A DNA stretch of 7,191 nucleotides. Source: an uncultured Dialister sp. GTDB taxonomy: Bacteria; Bacillota; Negativicutes; Veillonellales; Dialisteraceae. A model generated the notes under the pieces. That model had not been told where the DNA came from and searched no databases. It saw nothing but the letters and a program-made list of their open reading frames with translations. Location: assembly GCF_900541605.1 (NCBI RefSeq), contig NZ_UQKJ01000101.1:1-7191 (forward strand), read 5' to 3'. Positions 1 through 5,491 of the stretch are shown piece by piece (the stretch's first letter is position 1; the number at the start of each line of letters is the position of its first letter). Made by a program: the position numbers and the translations under genes.

Positions 1-52
1 CACGAATGACTCTATCCGTAAGCATCGCCCTAACAGCTCGATAAACTGAAAT
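1..52 (-). repeat. Intergenic palindromic repeat, copy A (right end only)
   Basis: This is the terminal arm of an interspersed repeat, truncated by the window start. It opens with CACGAATGACTCTAT (1-15) and closes with CAGCTCGATAAACTGAAAT (34-52). The reverse complement of that closing stretch differs by one base from the left terminus of copy C at 4186-4204. Thirty-eight bases downstream lies the promoter of the 106-aa membrane protein, so the element sits just upstream of a transcription start. The minus strand is given because the arm corresponds to the left arm of copy C read in reverse. I see no reading frame in it. Confidence 0.75.
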
Positions 53-89
53 ATCGATTGACCGCCTGCCAACCCATGGCCCGGACAAA

Positions 90-118
90 TTGCAAAAAAC
101 TCATTCTTACTATATAAT
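90..118 (+). promoter_or_regulatory. Promoter for the 106-aa membrane protein
   Basis: TTGCAA at 90-95 and TATAAT at 113-118 are separated by 17 bases, a near-consensus sigma-70/sigma-A pair. Transcription should begin near 125, about 38 bases before the start codon at 163. It lies just outside repeat copy A. Confidence 0.75.
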
Positions 119-162
119 AGGGAAGATGTAAAGGTAGCGATTAAGGATGGTGCAGTATATAT

Positions 163-483
163 ATGGATAGTATGAAACTGATTGATTTGTCCGGAGTCCA
201 GGATTTCCATGCGGGCCGTTTTCTCCTGTACTGGCTGGTGGCCTCCATTGTAGCCGTGATTGTGGCTTACAGTATCGGCCAGGAAAATAAGCTGAAATGG
301 TTCAAGCAGAGAAAGTCCAACGGATTCATGGTCCGCCGCGGGGTATTTGGCAATTTCAGCCTTCTCGGCGTACCGAATACGAAGCAGGGGATTGCCATTA
401 CTGCCGGTATTTTTATCGCTTCCGGCGTGATCTGGGCACTTCTGGTATTTGTCATTCTCCCAATTTTCGGTTATAATTTATAA
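163..483 (+). CDS. Hypothetical two-helix membrane protein, 106 aa
   Basis: I do not recognise this protein. The sequence shows two hydrophobic segments, roughly residues 20-38 and 77-101, separated by a basic stretch (about residues 43-59, rich in Lys and Arg). By the positive-inside rule the loop would be cytoplasmic and both ends outside. There is no signal-peptide cleavage site, cysteine pair or catalytic motif that I can see. The start at 163 is preceded by only a weak purine stretch (AAGGATGG, 143-150), and an in-frame ATG at 172 is an alternative. The gene has its own promoter at 90-118 and is followed by a terminator at 555-589, so it is probably monocistronic. Its position before the sodium-pump beta subunit might suggest a link, but the terminator between them argues against a shared operon. 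It is probably a real gene; its function is unknown. Confidence 0.75.
   Translation: MDSMKLIDLSGVQDFHAGRFLLYWLVASIVAVIVAYSIGQENKLKWFKQRKSNGFMVRRGVFGNFSLLGVPNTKQGIAITAGIFIASGVIWALLVFVILPIFGYNL
449..477 (+). promoter_or_regulatory. Promoter inside the 3' end of the 106-aa gene
   Basis: TTGTCA (449-454) and TATAAT (472-477) are spaced by 17 bases, giving a start near 484, immediately after the stop codon. Its transcript would run through a stem-loop (507-535) and the terminator at 555-589 before reaching the decarboxylase beta gene. It could therefore make a leader of about 148 bases or, if terminated, an RNA of roughly 105 bases. The box match is strong, but part of it is coding sequence and could be chance. 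Confidence 0.55.
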
Positions 484-506
484 GAAAGATATAATTTCAT
501 ATTTCA

Positions 507-535
507 TTTCCTGCGTATGGCACAGGGGCAGGAAA
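507..535 (+). other. Stem-loop in the leader before the beta subunit
   Basis: TTTCCTGC (507-514) pairs perfectly with GCAGGAAA (528-535) around a 13-base loop. It lies between the promoter at 449-477 and the terminator at 555-589. It matches no riboswitch class that I recognise and has no T-tract of its own. It is either a structural part of a short RNA or incidental. Confidence 0.4.
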
Positions 536-554
536 ATCAGATGATCCTTACAGA

Positions 555-589
555 GGACCTGGCATTGAAAAATGTCAGGTCCTTTTTTT
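555..589 (+). terminator. Intrinsic terminator between the 106-aa gene and the beta subunit
   Basis: GGACCTGGCATT (555-566) pairs with AATGTCAGGTCC (571-582), twelve pairs including one G-U, around a GAAA loop, followed by seven T (583-589). It ends 42 bases before the start codon of the sodium-pump gene. It can end the upstream transcript or act as an attenuator for the downstream one. Confidence 0.85.
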
Positions 590-594
590 ATAAA
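565..594 (+). promoter_or_regulatory. Promoter-like pair overlapping the terminator
   Basis: TTGAAA (565-570) and TATAAA (589-594) are 18 bases apart, each one base off consensus, giving a start near 601. The -35 box covers the terminator loop and the -10 box begins at the last T of the T-tract. If used, it would let the beta-subunit gene be transcribed independently of the terminator. T-tracts followed by A-rich sequence easily mimic promoters, so confidence is moderate. Confidence 0.4.
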
Positions 595-631
595 TCCTTC
601 TGTGCCCGGTTCATGGGAAAGGAGAAAAATA

Positions 632-1783
632 ATGACCCCATGGGAAAGTATTGCAAGAGAACTGTTCAGCGGTGTTCTGGGAATGGGAGCCCCCAGGGTG
701 TGGTTCATGTTTCTGATCGGAGGGCTTCTCATCTGGCTGGGAGTGAAGAAGGACTATGAACCCCTCCTTCTTTTTCCCATGGGGGTGGGCTGTATCCTGG
801 CCAATATTCCCGGCCATTTTGCAGTCATTCCTGCCGGTGGCGGGGAACCGGGATTCCTTTCTGTCCTTTACAATGCAGGCATTGCGAATGAGCTGTTTCC
901 GGTGCTCATTTTTATCGCAGTAGGGGCCATGTGCGAGTTTGATCCCCTCATCCGGGCGCCCTATGTCATGCTCTTTGCGGCGGCGGCGCACTTCGGTATT
1001 TTTGCGGCGGCCCTGTTGGCGGCGGCCTTCGGATTTTCTTTCAATGAGGCAGCGGCCATCGGCATCATCGGGGCGGCGGACGGGCCTACCACCATATTTG
1101 TGGCCCAGAAATTTGCCCGGGATCTGCTGGCGCCGCTGACGGTGACGGCATTCTGTTATATGTCTCTGGTTCCCATTATCCAGCCGCCCATCGTGAAACT
1201 CCTGACAACGAAGGCGGAACGGCGGATTCGCATGCCATTCCGGGCAGAAAGACCGGTATCCTGGACTGCCCGGTTTCTTTTCCCCCTCATGGTGGTGCTG
1301 GTGGCGGGGATCCTGGCCCCCATTTCTGTGCCCCTCATCGGTGCCCTCATGTTCGGTAATCTTCTCAAGGTGTCTGGCGTCACCGATTCCCTGTCCAATG
1401 CAGCCCAGAATGAGCTGGCTAACCTGGTGACACTCCTTCTTGGAATTACGGTGGGAGCCACCATGACAGCGGACAATATACTGACCCTGGATGTACTGAA
1501 GATTCTTCTCCTGGGGGCGGCGGCCTTTGTATTCGATACCGTAGGCGGTGTCCTTTTTGCGAAGGTAGTAAACCTTTTCCTTAAGAAGAAAGTGAATCCC
1601 CTGATCGGGGCCTGCGGCATTTCCGCATTTCCCATGTCCGGCCGGGTTATTGCCCGCATGGCCCTCAAAGAGGATTCGTCGAACTATATCATCCAGCATG
1701 CCATGGGCGTCAACGTGGCCGGCCAGGTGGCTTCAGTGGTGGCCGGCGGCCTCGTGATGGCTCTCATCCCTGTTCTCATGTAA
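632..1783 (+). CDS. Sodium-translocating decarboxylase beta subunit, 383 aa
   Basis: This is the integral membrane beta subunit of a biotin-dependent Na+-pumping decarboxylase (OadB/MmdB/GcdB family), which couples decarboxylation of a carboxybiotin carrier to Na+ export. Family hallmarks are present. The motif GIIGAADGPTT contains Asp150, matching the Na+-site Asp203 of Klebsiella OadB. NPLIGACGISAFPMSGR holds Asn322, Gly326, Ser331 and Arg338, in the same spacing as OadB Asn373, Gly377, Ser382 and Arg389. HAMGVNVAGQ near the C-terminus is also typical. The chain is hydrophobic throughout and its length suits the shorter glutaconyl- or methylmalonyl-CoA branch. I chose ATG 632 because AAAGGAG (618-624) sits seven bases upstream; an in-frame ATG at 572 lies inside the terminator hairpin. 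A small gamma-like gene follows after 12 bases. The substrate cannot be told from this subunit, and no alpha or biotin-carrier gene is in the window, so I give no symbol. Confidence 0.93.
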   Translation: MTPWESIARELFSGVLGMGAPRVWFMFLIGGLLIWLGVKKDYEPLLLFPMGVGCILANIPGHFAVIPAGGGEPGFLSVLYNAGIANELFPVLIFIAVGAMCEFDPLIRAPYVMLFAAAAHFGIFAAALLAAAFGFSFNEAAAIGIIGAADGPTTIFVAQKFARDLLAPLTVTAFCYMSLVPIIQPPIVKLLTTKAERRIRMPFRAERPVSWTARFLFPLMVVLVAGILAPISVPLIGALMFGNLLKVSGVTDSLSNAAQNELANLVTLLLGITVGATMTADNILTLDVLKILLLGAAAFVFDTVGGVLFAKVVNLFLKKKVNPLIGACGISAFPMSGRVIARMALKEDSSNYIIQHAMGVNVAGQVASVVAGGLVMALIPVLM

Positions 1784-1795
1784 GGAGGAATTTCA

Positions 1796-1918
1796 ATGAC
1801 AAGTGTAGAATCAGCACTGCTCCTCATGGGCATTGCCTACCCCCTGCTTTTCGTGGTGATGGCCCTCTTTGCCCTGCTTACGAAACTGCTGGGAACCCTG
1901 CCTTCTAAAGATGAATAA
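1796..1918 (+). CDS. Small gamma-like (OadG-related) subunit of the sodium pump, 40 aa
   Basis: This small frame encodes 40 residues, starting MTSVESALLLMGIAYP and ending GTLPSKDE. It has a single hydrophobic helix at about residues 7-31 and a short charged tail. GGAGG (1784-1788) precedes the ATG by seven bases, and the start lies only 12 bases after the beta-subunit stop, so the two are surely co-transcribed. Oxaloacetate decarboxylase gamma subunits, and the delta and epsilon subunits of methylmalonyl-CoA decarboxylase, begin with just such a helix that anchors or stabilises the complex; full-length versions are about 80-120 residues. This one stops directly after the helix and lacks the variable tail and the His-rich metal-binding end of OadG. 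The assignment rests on position and topology rather than firm sequence identity. There is no sign of a frameshifted longer gene: the stop at 1916-1918 is followed directly by the promoter of the next gene. Confidence 0.8.
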   Translation: MTSVESALLLMGIAYPLLFVVMALFALLTKLLGTLPSKDE

Positions 1919-1928
1919 TCCGGAACGG

Positions 1929-1957
1929 TGGGCAAGTCTTTCTCCGTATAGTATAAT
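1929..1957 (+). promoter_or_regulatory. Promoter for the M18 aminopeptidase
   Basis: TGGGCA (1929-1934, four of six matches) and TATAAT (1952-1957) are separated by 17 bases. The start should fall near 1964, about 30 bases before the start codon. No terminator separates it from the preceding small subunit gene, so read-through from the sodium-pump genes is also possible. Confidence 0.65.
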
Positions 1958-1959
1958 GG

Positions 1960-1978
1960 ATTTATGATAATCATTCTC
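1960..1978 (+). promoter_or_regulatory. Fur-family operator-like site
   Basis: This 19-base stretch matches 15 of 19 positions of the classical Fur box GATAATGATAATCATTATC, with an uninterrupted 10-base core GATAATCATT-type block (ATGATAATCATT at 1964-1975) that is a near-perfect dyad. It covers the predicted transcription start right after the -10 box, a position where a bound repressor would block initiation. A PerR- or Zur-type protein of the same family could recognise it instead. AT-rich leaders can match by chance. Confidence 0.45.
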
Positions 1979-1994
1979 TATAGGAGGTTTTACG

Positions 1995-3368
1995 ATGAAA
2001 GAAACATACAGCAGGACAAAGTCCGTATGGCAGCGGATGAATAAAAAAGAACGGAAGGCCGTCATGGATTACGGTGAAAAGTACAAAGCCTTCCTTGATA
2101 CCGCCCGGACAGAACGGCTGGCGGCACAGGAAATCATCCGCCAGGCGGAAGCAAAGGGATTCAGGCCCCTCTACGATATGAAGAAACTGGAACCGGGGGA
2201 CAAGGTGTACTGGAACCAGAAGGGGAAATCGGTGATCCTTGCGGTAATCGGTAAAGAGCCGGTCCATGAGGGCATCAAAATTGTGGGTTCCCACATCGAT
2301 TCACCCCGCCTGGACCTGAAGGCAAACCCGGTCCATGAACAGGATGGGATCGTCTATTTCCGCACCCATTATTACGGGGGAATCAAGAAATACCAGTGGA
2401 CCACCATCCCCCTGGCCCTGATCGGTGTCATTTATACGAAAGACGGGAAGAAAGTAGACATCAACATCGGCATGAAGGAAGATGACCCCATATTCTACGT
2501 ATCGGATCTCCTCATCCATATGGCCCAGGACCAGATGAAGAAACCCCTGGCCGAAGGGGTTACCGGTGAACAGCTGCAGGCCATTGCCTGGACCAGCGGC
2601 GATGGAAAGATGAAGCCGAAGGAAGCTTTCATGAAGATGCTGAAGGAAACCTACGGCATCGAAGAGGAAGACTTTGCAGCGGCGGAACTGGAACTGGTAC
2701 CGGCTACGAAGAGCAGGGATGTGGGATTTGACCGTTCCCTCATCGCTTCCTACGGACAGGATGACCGGGTATGCTCCTATGCAAACCTGGAAGCCATCCT
2801 GGATGCCAAGCCCGGTGTGAAGACCCAGGCCGCTCTTCTGACGGATAAAGAGGAAATCGGTTCCTATGGCAATACGGGTATGGAATCTTCCTATTTTGTA
2901 AAGTTCGTGATGAAGCTCCTTGCTCTCCAGGGACAGGGAGGACTCCTTGATTTCTATGAAACCATGGAGAACAGCGAAATGCTTTCGGCTGATGTAAATG
3001 CCTGCCTGGATCCCATGTTCCCGGAAGTATCGGAACGGGATAATGCATCCTTCCTGGGCTACGGCATCAATCTTACCAAGTATGGCGGCGTACGGGGCAA
3101 GGCCGGCAGCAACGATGCCAGCGCTGAATTCCTCCAGAAGGTCCGCACCATTTTCAACGAAGCCGGCGTATGCTGGCAGATTGGGGAACTGGGCAAAGTG
3201 GACCAGGGCGGCGGCGGAACTATCGCCTTCATGATGGCTGACTGGGGCGCCGAAGTGGTGGACTGCGGCACAGCTATGCTGTCCATGCATTCCCCCTATG
3301 ATCTCCTGTCCAAGGCCGATGCCTATGAGACCTATCTGGCCTATAAGGCATTCTTTGAAAGTAAATAA
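1995..3368 (+). CDS. M18 family metallo-aminopeptidase, 457 aa
   Basis: This is a cytoplasmic M18 aminopeptidase, a two-metal (usually zinc) enzyme that removes N-terminal residues, often acidic ones, from peptides. The family assemble into large tetrahedral dodecamers. All expected metal and catalytic positions are visible: His100 in SHIDSPR, Asp256 in GQDDRV, Glu286-Glu287 in DKEEIGS, Asp333 in SADVNA and His432 in MHSPYD. The length (457 aa) is typical for the bacterial family, there is no signal peptide, and the frame is intact. TAGGAGG (1981-1987) lies seven bases before ATG 1995. The gene has its own promoter, a possible Fur-family operator at the transcription start, and a strong terminator directly after it. 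In a peptide- or amino-acid-fermenting anaerobe it would supply free amino acids from imported peptides; this role is inferred. The exact residue preference (aspartyl or broader) cannot be read from the sequence. Confidence 0.95.
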   Translation: MKETYSRTKSVWQRMNKKERKAVMDYGEKYKAFLDTARTERLAAQEIIRQAEAKGFRPLYDMKKLEPGDKVYWNQKGKSVILAVIGKEPVHEGIKIVGSHIDSPRLDLKANPVHEQDGIVYFRTHYYGGIKKYQWTTIPLALIGVIYTKDGKKVDINIGMKEDDPIFYVSDLLIHMAQDQMKKPLAEGVTGEQLQAIAWTSGDGKMKPKEAFMKMLKETYGIEEEDFAAAELELVPATKSRDVGFDRSLIASYGQDDRVCSYANLEAILDAKPGVKTQAALLTDKEEIGSYGNTGMESSYFVKFVMKLLALQGQGGLLDFYETMENSEMLSADVNACLDPMFPEVSERDNASFLGYGINLTKYGGVRGKAGSNDASAEFLQKVRTIFNEAGVCWQIGELGKVDQGGGGTIAFMMADWGAEVVDCGTAMLSMHSPYDLLSKADAYETYLAYKAFFESK

Positions 3369-3376
3369 GGGATAAT

Positions 3377-3409
3377 AAAAGCCCGGCGTCACGCGCCGGG
3401 TTTTCTTTT
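3377..3409 (+). terminator. Terminator after the aminopeptidase
   Basis: CCCGGCG (3382-3388) pairs with CGCCGGG (3394-3400) around a five-base loop, flanked by AAAAG before and TTTTCTTTT after. The A-tract on the left makes it potentially active on both strands, though no opposing gene is nearby. Confidence 0.9.
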
Positions 3410-3415
3410 GGGAAT

Positions 3416-3600
3416 ATTTCAGTTCTTCGAGCTGGTGGATTCGTCGCTAACGAATAGAGTCATTTGTGCAGGGGCTTCTGGCTCCTGGCTTCCAGGAAAG
3501 CTGGCTGGCCTATGGCACGAATGACTGATGAAAAAAGGTGGGCAGCGCCGTAGGCGAATCAGTGCTTCCTTAAAGCCAGGGACTCTATCCATTAGTATGC
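3416..3600 (-). repeat. Intergenic palindromic repeat, copy B (one arm degraded)
   Basis: This lies just after the aminopeptidase terminator. The left terminus, ATTTCAGTTCTTCGAGCTG (3416-3434), differs from that of copy C at two bases. The inner motif ATAGAGTCATTTGTGC is at 3454-3469 and GCACGAATGACT is at 3515-3526. The core (CCAGGAAAGCTGG through CCTATGGCACGAATGACT) aligns with the reverse complement of copy C, so this copy is placed in the opposite orientation. The right arm keeps GGACTCTATCC (3580-3590) but has lost the terminal GTTTGTCGAGCTG motif; the end given here is approximate. No gene is seen inside. Confidence 0.75.
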
Positions 3601-3616
3601 AAAATTGTCTGGCCTT

Positions 3617-3645
3617 TTAACAGTGCCCTTTCCTTATGTTAAAAT
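3617..3645 (+). promoter_or_regulatory. Promoter for the cupin gene
   Basis: TTAACA (3617-3622) and TAAAAT (3640-3645), each one base from consensus, are spaced 17 bases apart. The start should be near 3652, about 31 bases before ATG 3683. It lies beyond the degraded end of repeat copy B. Confidence 0.65.
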
Positions 3646-3682
3646 AAAAATACCAGTAATCGAAAAACAGGAGGATACAGTC

Positions 3683-4126
3683 ATGATTCATCGTTTTCAC
3701 AAAGAAAACAACCGATGGGATGGTATTGAACCCCATATTTACAAGGAAAACCCCGGAGTGTTCCGGGATGTGACGAAGCAGATCCTTTTTGACAATGAAG
3801 CGGACCTGCCGGTACAGTTCCGGTATTTCCAGGTGGAAAAAGGAGGCTTTTCTTCCTTTGAACATCACCACCATATGCATGCGGTGCTGATTTTCAAAGG
3901 GAAAGGCCATGCTCTTCTGGGTAATGAGGTATACGAAGTGCATGAGGGGGACTTCATGACCATTCCTCCCTGGCAGTGGCACCAGTTCAAGGCAGACATG
4001 GGGGATATCCTTGGCTTCCTCTGCCTTGTGAATCACGATCGGGATATCCCGGTGTATCCCACGGAAGAGGATATAGCGGAAATCCGGAAAAATCCGGAAG
4101 CCGCTGCATTTCTGGATGAAAAATAG
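3683..4126 (+). CDS. Small single-domain cupin protein, 147 aa
   Basis: This is a cytoplasmic one-domain cupin, a beta-barrel metal-binding fold. Cupin motif 1 is the His-rich run at residues 61-66 (HHHHMH) followed by VLIFKGKG (68-75). Motif 2 is GDFMTIPPWQWHQF (89-102), with His100 as the likely metal ligand. The glutamate usual in motif 1 appears replaced by Ala67; the extra histidines may compensate. The length suits a small stand-alone cupin, with a short N-terminal extension and an acidic C-terminal helix. I chose ATG 3683 because CAGGAGG (3668-3674) sits eight bases upstream; the frame can be extended to 3605, but that runs through the promoter. It stands alone between two repeat elements with its own promoter. 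Cupins of this size include isomerases, dioxygenases and sugar- or ligand-binding proteins, and nothing here separates these, so the substrate is unknown. Confidence 0.85.
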   Translation: MIHRFHKENNRWDGIEPHIYKENPGVFRDVTKQILFDNEADLPVQFRYFQVEKGGFSSFEHHHHMHAVLIFKGKGHALLGNEVYEVHEGDFMTIPPWQWHQFKADMGDILGFLCLVNHDRDIPVYPTEEDIAEIRKNPEAAAFLDEK

Positions 4127-4128
4127 TT

Positions 4129-4159
4129 TTGACTTGAAGTGAGCTTCAGGGAGTATAAT
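4129..4159 (+). promoter_or_regulatory. Promoter-like pair upstream of repeat copy C
   Basis: TTGACT (4129-4134) and TATAAT (4154-4159) are close to consensus, but the 19-base spacer is longer than ideal. It begins just after the cupin stop codon. A transcript starting near 4166 would cross the whole of repeat copy C before reaching the DUF362 gene, giving a leader of over 320 bases containing the palindrome. I saw no better promoter between 4447 and 4492. Confidence 0.5.
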
Positions 4160-4185
4160 GCGGAAGGAATCGGAGAGATCTGCCG

Positions 4186-4446
4186 ATTTCAGTTTGTCGA
4201 GCTGGTGAGGATTGGCGGTTAGCATGTTTGTGTGCAGAGTCATTTGCATGGGACTGTTAGCTTCTAGCTGTTAGCTGCTAGGAAAGCTGATCCGCCTGCG
4301 GCGCTTTCCACTAGATGTTTCCGCCAGTCATTCGTGCCGTAGGCTGACCAGCTTTCCTAGAAGCCAGAAGCTGGCAACTAGAAGCCCCCGCACGAATGAC
4401 TCTATCATCCATCAGCGCCGAACACATCAGCTCGACAAACCGCAAT
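4186..4446 (+). repeat. Intergenic palindromic repeat, copy C (complete, 261 bp)
   Basis: This is the fullest copy in the window. Its ends are a perfect 13-base inverted pair, GTTTGTCGAGCTG (4192-4204) and CAGCTCGACAAAC (4428-4440), with weaker matching to 4186 and 4446. Inside, a perfect 12-base inverted pair CTAGGAAAGCTG (4278-4289) and CAGCTTTCCTAG (4349-4360) flanks a 59-base centre. The 12-base motif AGTCATTCGTGC occurs at 4326-4337 and inverted at 4390-4401, with a diverged copy near 4238. The inner arms also hold short reiterations of TAGCTTCTAGC / TTAGCTGC type. It has no coding frame that looks real, so it resembles a small non-autonomous mobile element (MITE-like) or a large REP/BIME-type palindrome. 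I see no clear target-site duplication. Confidence 0.85.
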
Positions 4447-4492
4447 AGTCCGGGCAGTCTACATTTGATATTCATCAATCCAGGAGGTAACC

Positions 4493-5491
4493 ATGGCAGA
4501 AGAAAAGAAAGCCGGTATCGGCGGGGACCATTATGTCCCCTATGAAGAAAGAACAGGCAATGAATCTATTGTGTACTTTACAAGAGACCTGTCGGCAGAA
4601 GGACTGGTCCGCATGTATGAACGGATCAAAGAAAACCTGACCGGGAAGGTGGCTGTGAAGCTCCATACCGGAGAACAGCATGGACCGAATATTATTCCCC
4701 GTCCCTGGGTGAAGGAACTGCTGGAAAAGGAAATCCCCGGTGCCCACATTGTGGAGACCAATACCTACTATGACGGTGACCGGTATACCACGGAAAAGCA
4801 TCGGAAAACCCTTGAAGTGAATGGCTGGACCTTTGCACCGGTGGATATTATGGATGAAGAAGGGACCACCATGCTTCCGGTGAAAGGGGGCAAATGGTTC
4901 ACAGAAATGTCCGTGGGAAGCCACCAGACCAACTACGATTCCATGCTGGTGCTCACCCATTTTAAAGGCCATGTACAGGGCGGCTTTGGGGGCTCCAATA
5001 AGAATATCGGTATCGGATGCGCTGACGGCCGCATCGGCAAGGCCATGATCCATACGTATCCCGGTCAGGGCCAGTGGTCCATTGCAAAGGAAGAATTCAT
5101 GGAACGAATCACCGAATCTTCCAAGGCTACGGTAGATTATTTTGGAAAGCATATTGCCTTCATCAACGTCATGCGGAACATGTCCGTTTCCTGTGACTGC
5201 GAAGGGGTGAACGCCATGCCTGTGGTGACCCCGAATGTGGGGATCCTGGCATCCCTGGATATTCTGGCCATTGACCAGGCATCGGTGGATATGGTGTACG
5301 CCATGAAGGAAGAAGACCATCATGACCTGGTAGAACGGATGGAGTCCCGCCATGGCCTCCGGCAGCTCACGTACATGAAGGAAATGGGCATGGGCAATGA
5401 CCGGTATGTACTGATCGATACGGACCATGGCGATGTGCGGATCGATGCGAAAGAAGCGGTAAAGGGGGTCAAGCCCTTTGTCAGGGAATAA
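4493..5491 (+). CDS. DUF362 family protein, 332 aa
   Basis: I recognise this as a DUF362-type protein, a family of uncertain biochemical function; some members carry iron-sulfur cluster domains. The sequence begins with a hydrophilic N-terminus and VYFTRDLSAEGL (27-38), continues through KVAVKLHTGE (52-61) and VETNTYYDGDRY (87-98), and has the conserved-looking block FKGHVQGGFGGSNKNIGIGC (157-176). Cysteines occur at 176, 234 and 236 (CDC). No four-cysteine ferredoxin motif, signal peptide or membrane segment is present, so it is probably cytoplasmic. AGGAGG (4482-4487) sits five bases before ATG 4493. The downstream HAD phosphatase overlaps its last 14 bases, implying translational coupling and perhaps a shared pathway. 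Repeat copy C separates the gene from the nearest promoter-like sequence. The family assignment is fairly firm; the function is not known. Confidence 0.85.
   Translation: MAEEKKAGIGGDHYVPYEERTGNESIVYFTRDLSAEGLVRMYERIKENLTGKVAVKLHTGEQHGPNIIPRPWVKELLEKEIPGAHIVETNTYYDGDRYTTEKHRKTLEVNGWTFAPVDIMDEEGTTMLPVKGGKWFTEMSVGSHQTNYDSMLVLTHFKGHVQGGFGGSNKNIGIGCADGRIGKAMIHTYPGQGQWSIAKEEFMERITESSKATVDYFGKHIAFINVMRNMSVSCDCEGVNAMPVVTPNVGILASLDILAIDQASVDMVYAMKEEDHHDLVERMESRHGLRQLTYMKEMGMGNDRYVLIDTDHGDVRIDAKEAVKGVKPFVRE
5461..5468 (+). promoter_or_regulatory. Ribosome binding site that supports the TTG start of the HAD gene
   Basis: AAAGGGGG, within the end of the DUF362 gene, lies nine bases before TTG 5478. It supports that codon as the start, because the frame has no ATG before the catalytic motif. 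Confidence 0.55.

Noticed and set aside
572..631. Longer N-terminus for the beta subunit, from ATG 572
   Set aside because: The codon lies in the 3' arm of the terminator hairpin and has no ribosome binding site. ATG 632 has a good one, and the extra residues do not resemble the family.
611..1699. Long open frame of 362 codons on the minus strand
   Set aside because: It lies opposite the sodium-pump beta subunit, whose family motifs are unmistakable. The minus-strand product is a low-complexity His/Arg/Gly-rich sequence with no recognisable domain.
2301..3392. Long open frame of 363 codons on the minus strand
   Set aside because: It is a shadow of the M18 aminopeptidase, has no domain that I recognise, and begins inside the terminator.
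3605..3682. Longer N-terminus for the cupin
   Set aside because: It would overlap the promoter at 3617-3645. The ATG at 3683 has a strong ribosome binding site.
3617..4249. Minus-strand frame of 210 codons over the cupin and repeat C
   Set aside because: It is opposite a clear cupin, has no family motif and runs into the repeat.
4186..4446. CRISPR array or transposase gene in the repeat region
   Set aside because: The repeats are inverted and nested, not evenly spaced direct repeats with unique spacers, and no intact frame resembling a transposase is present.
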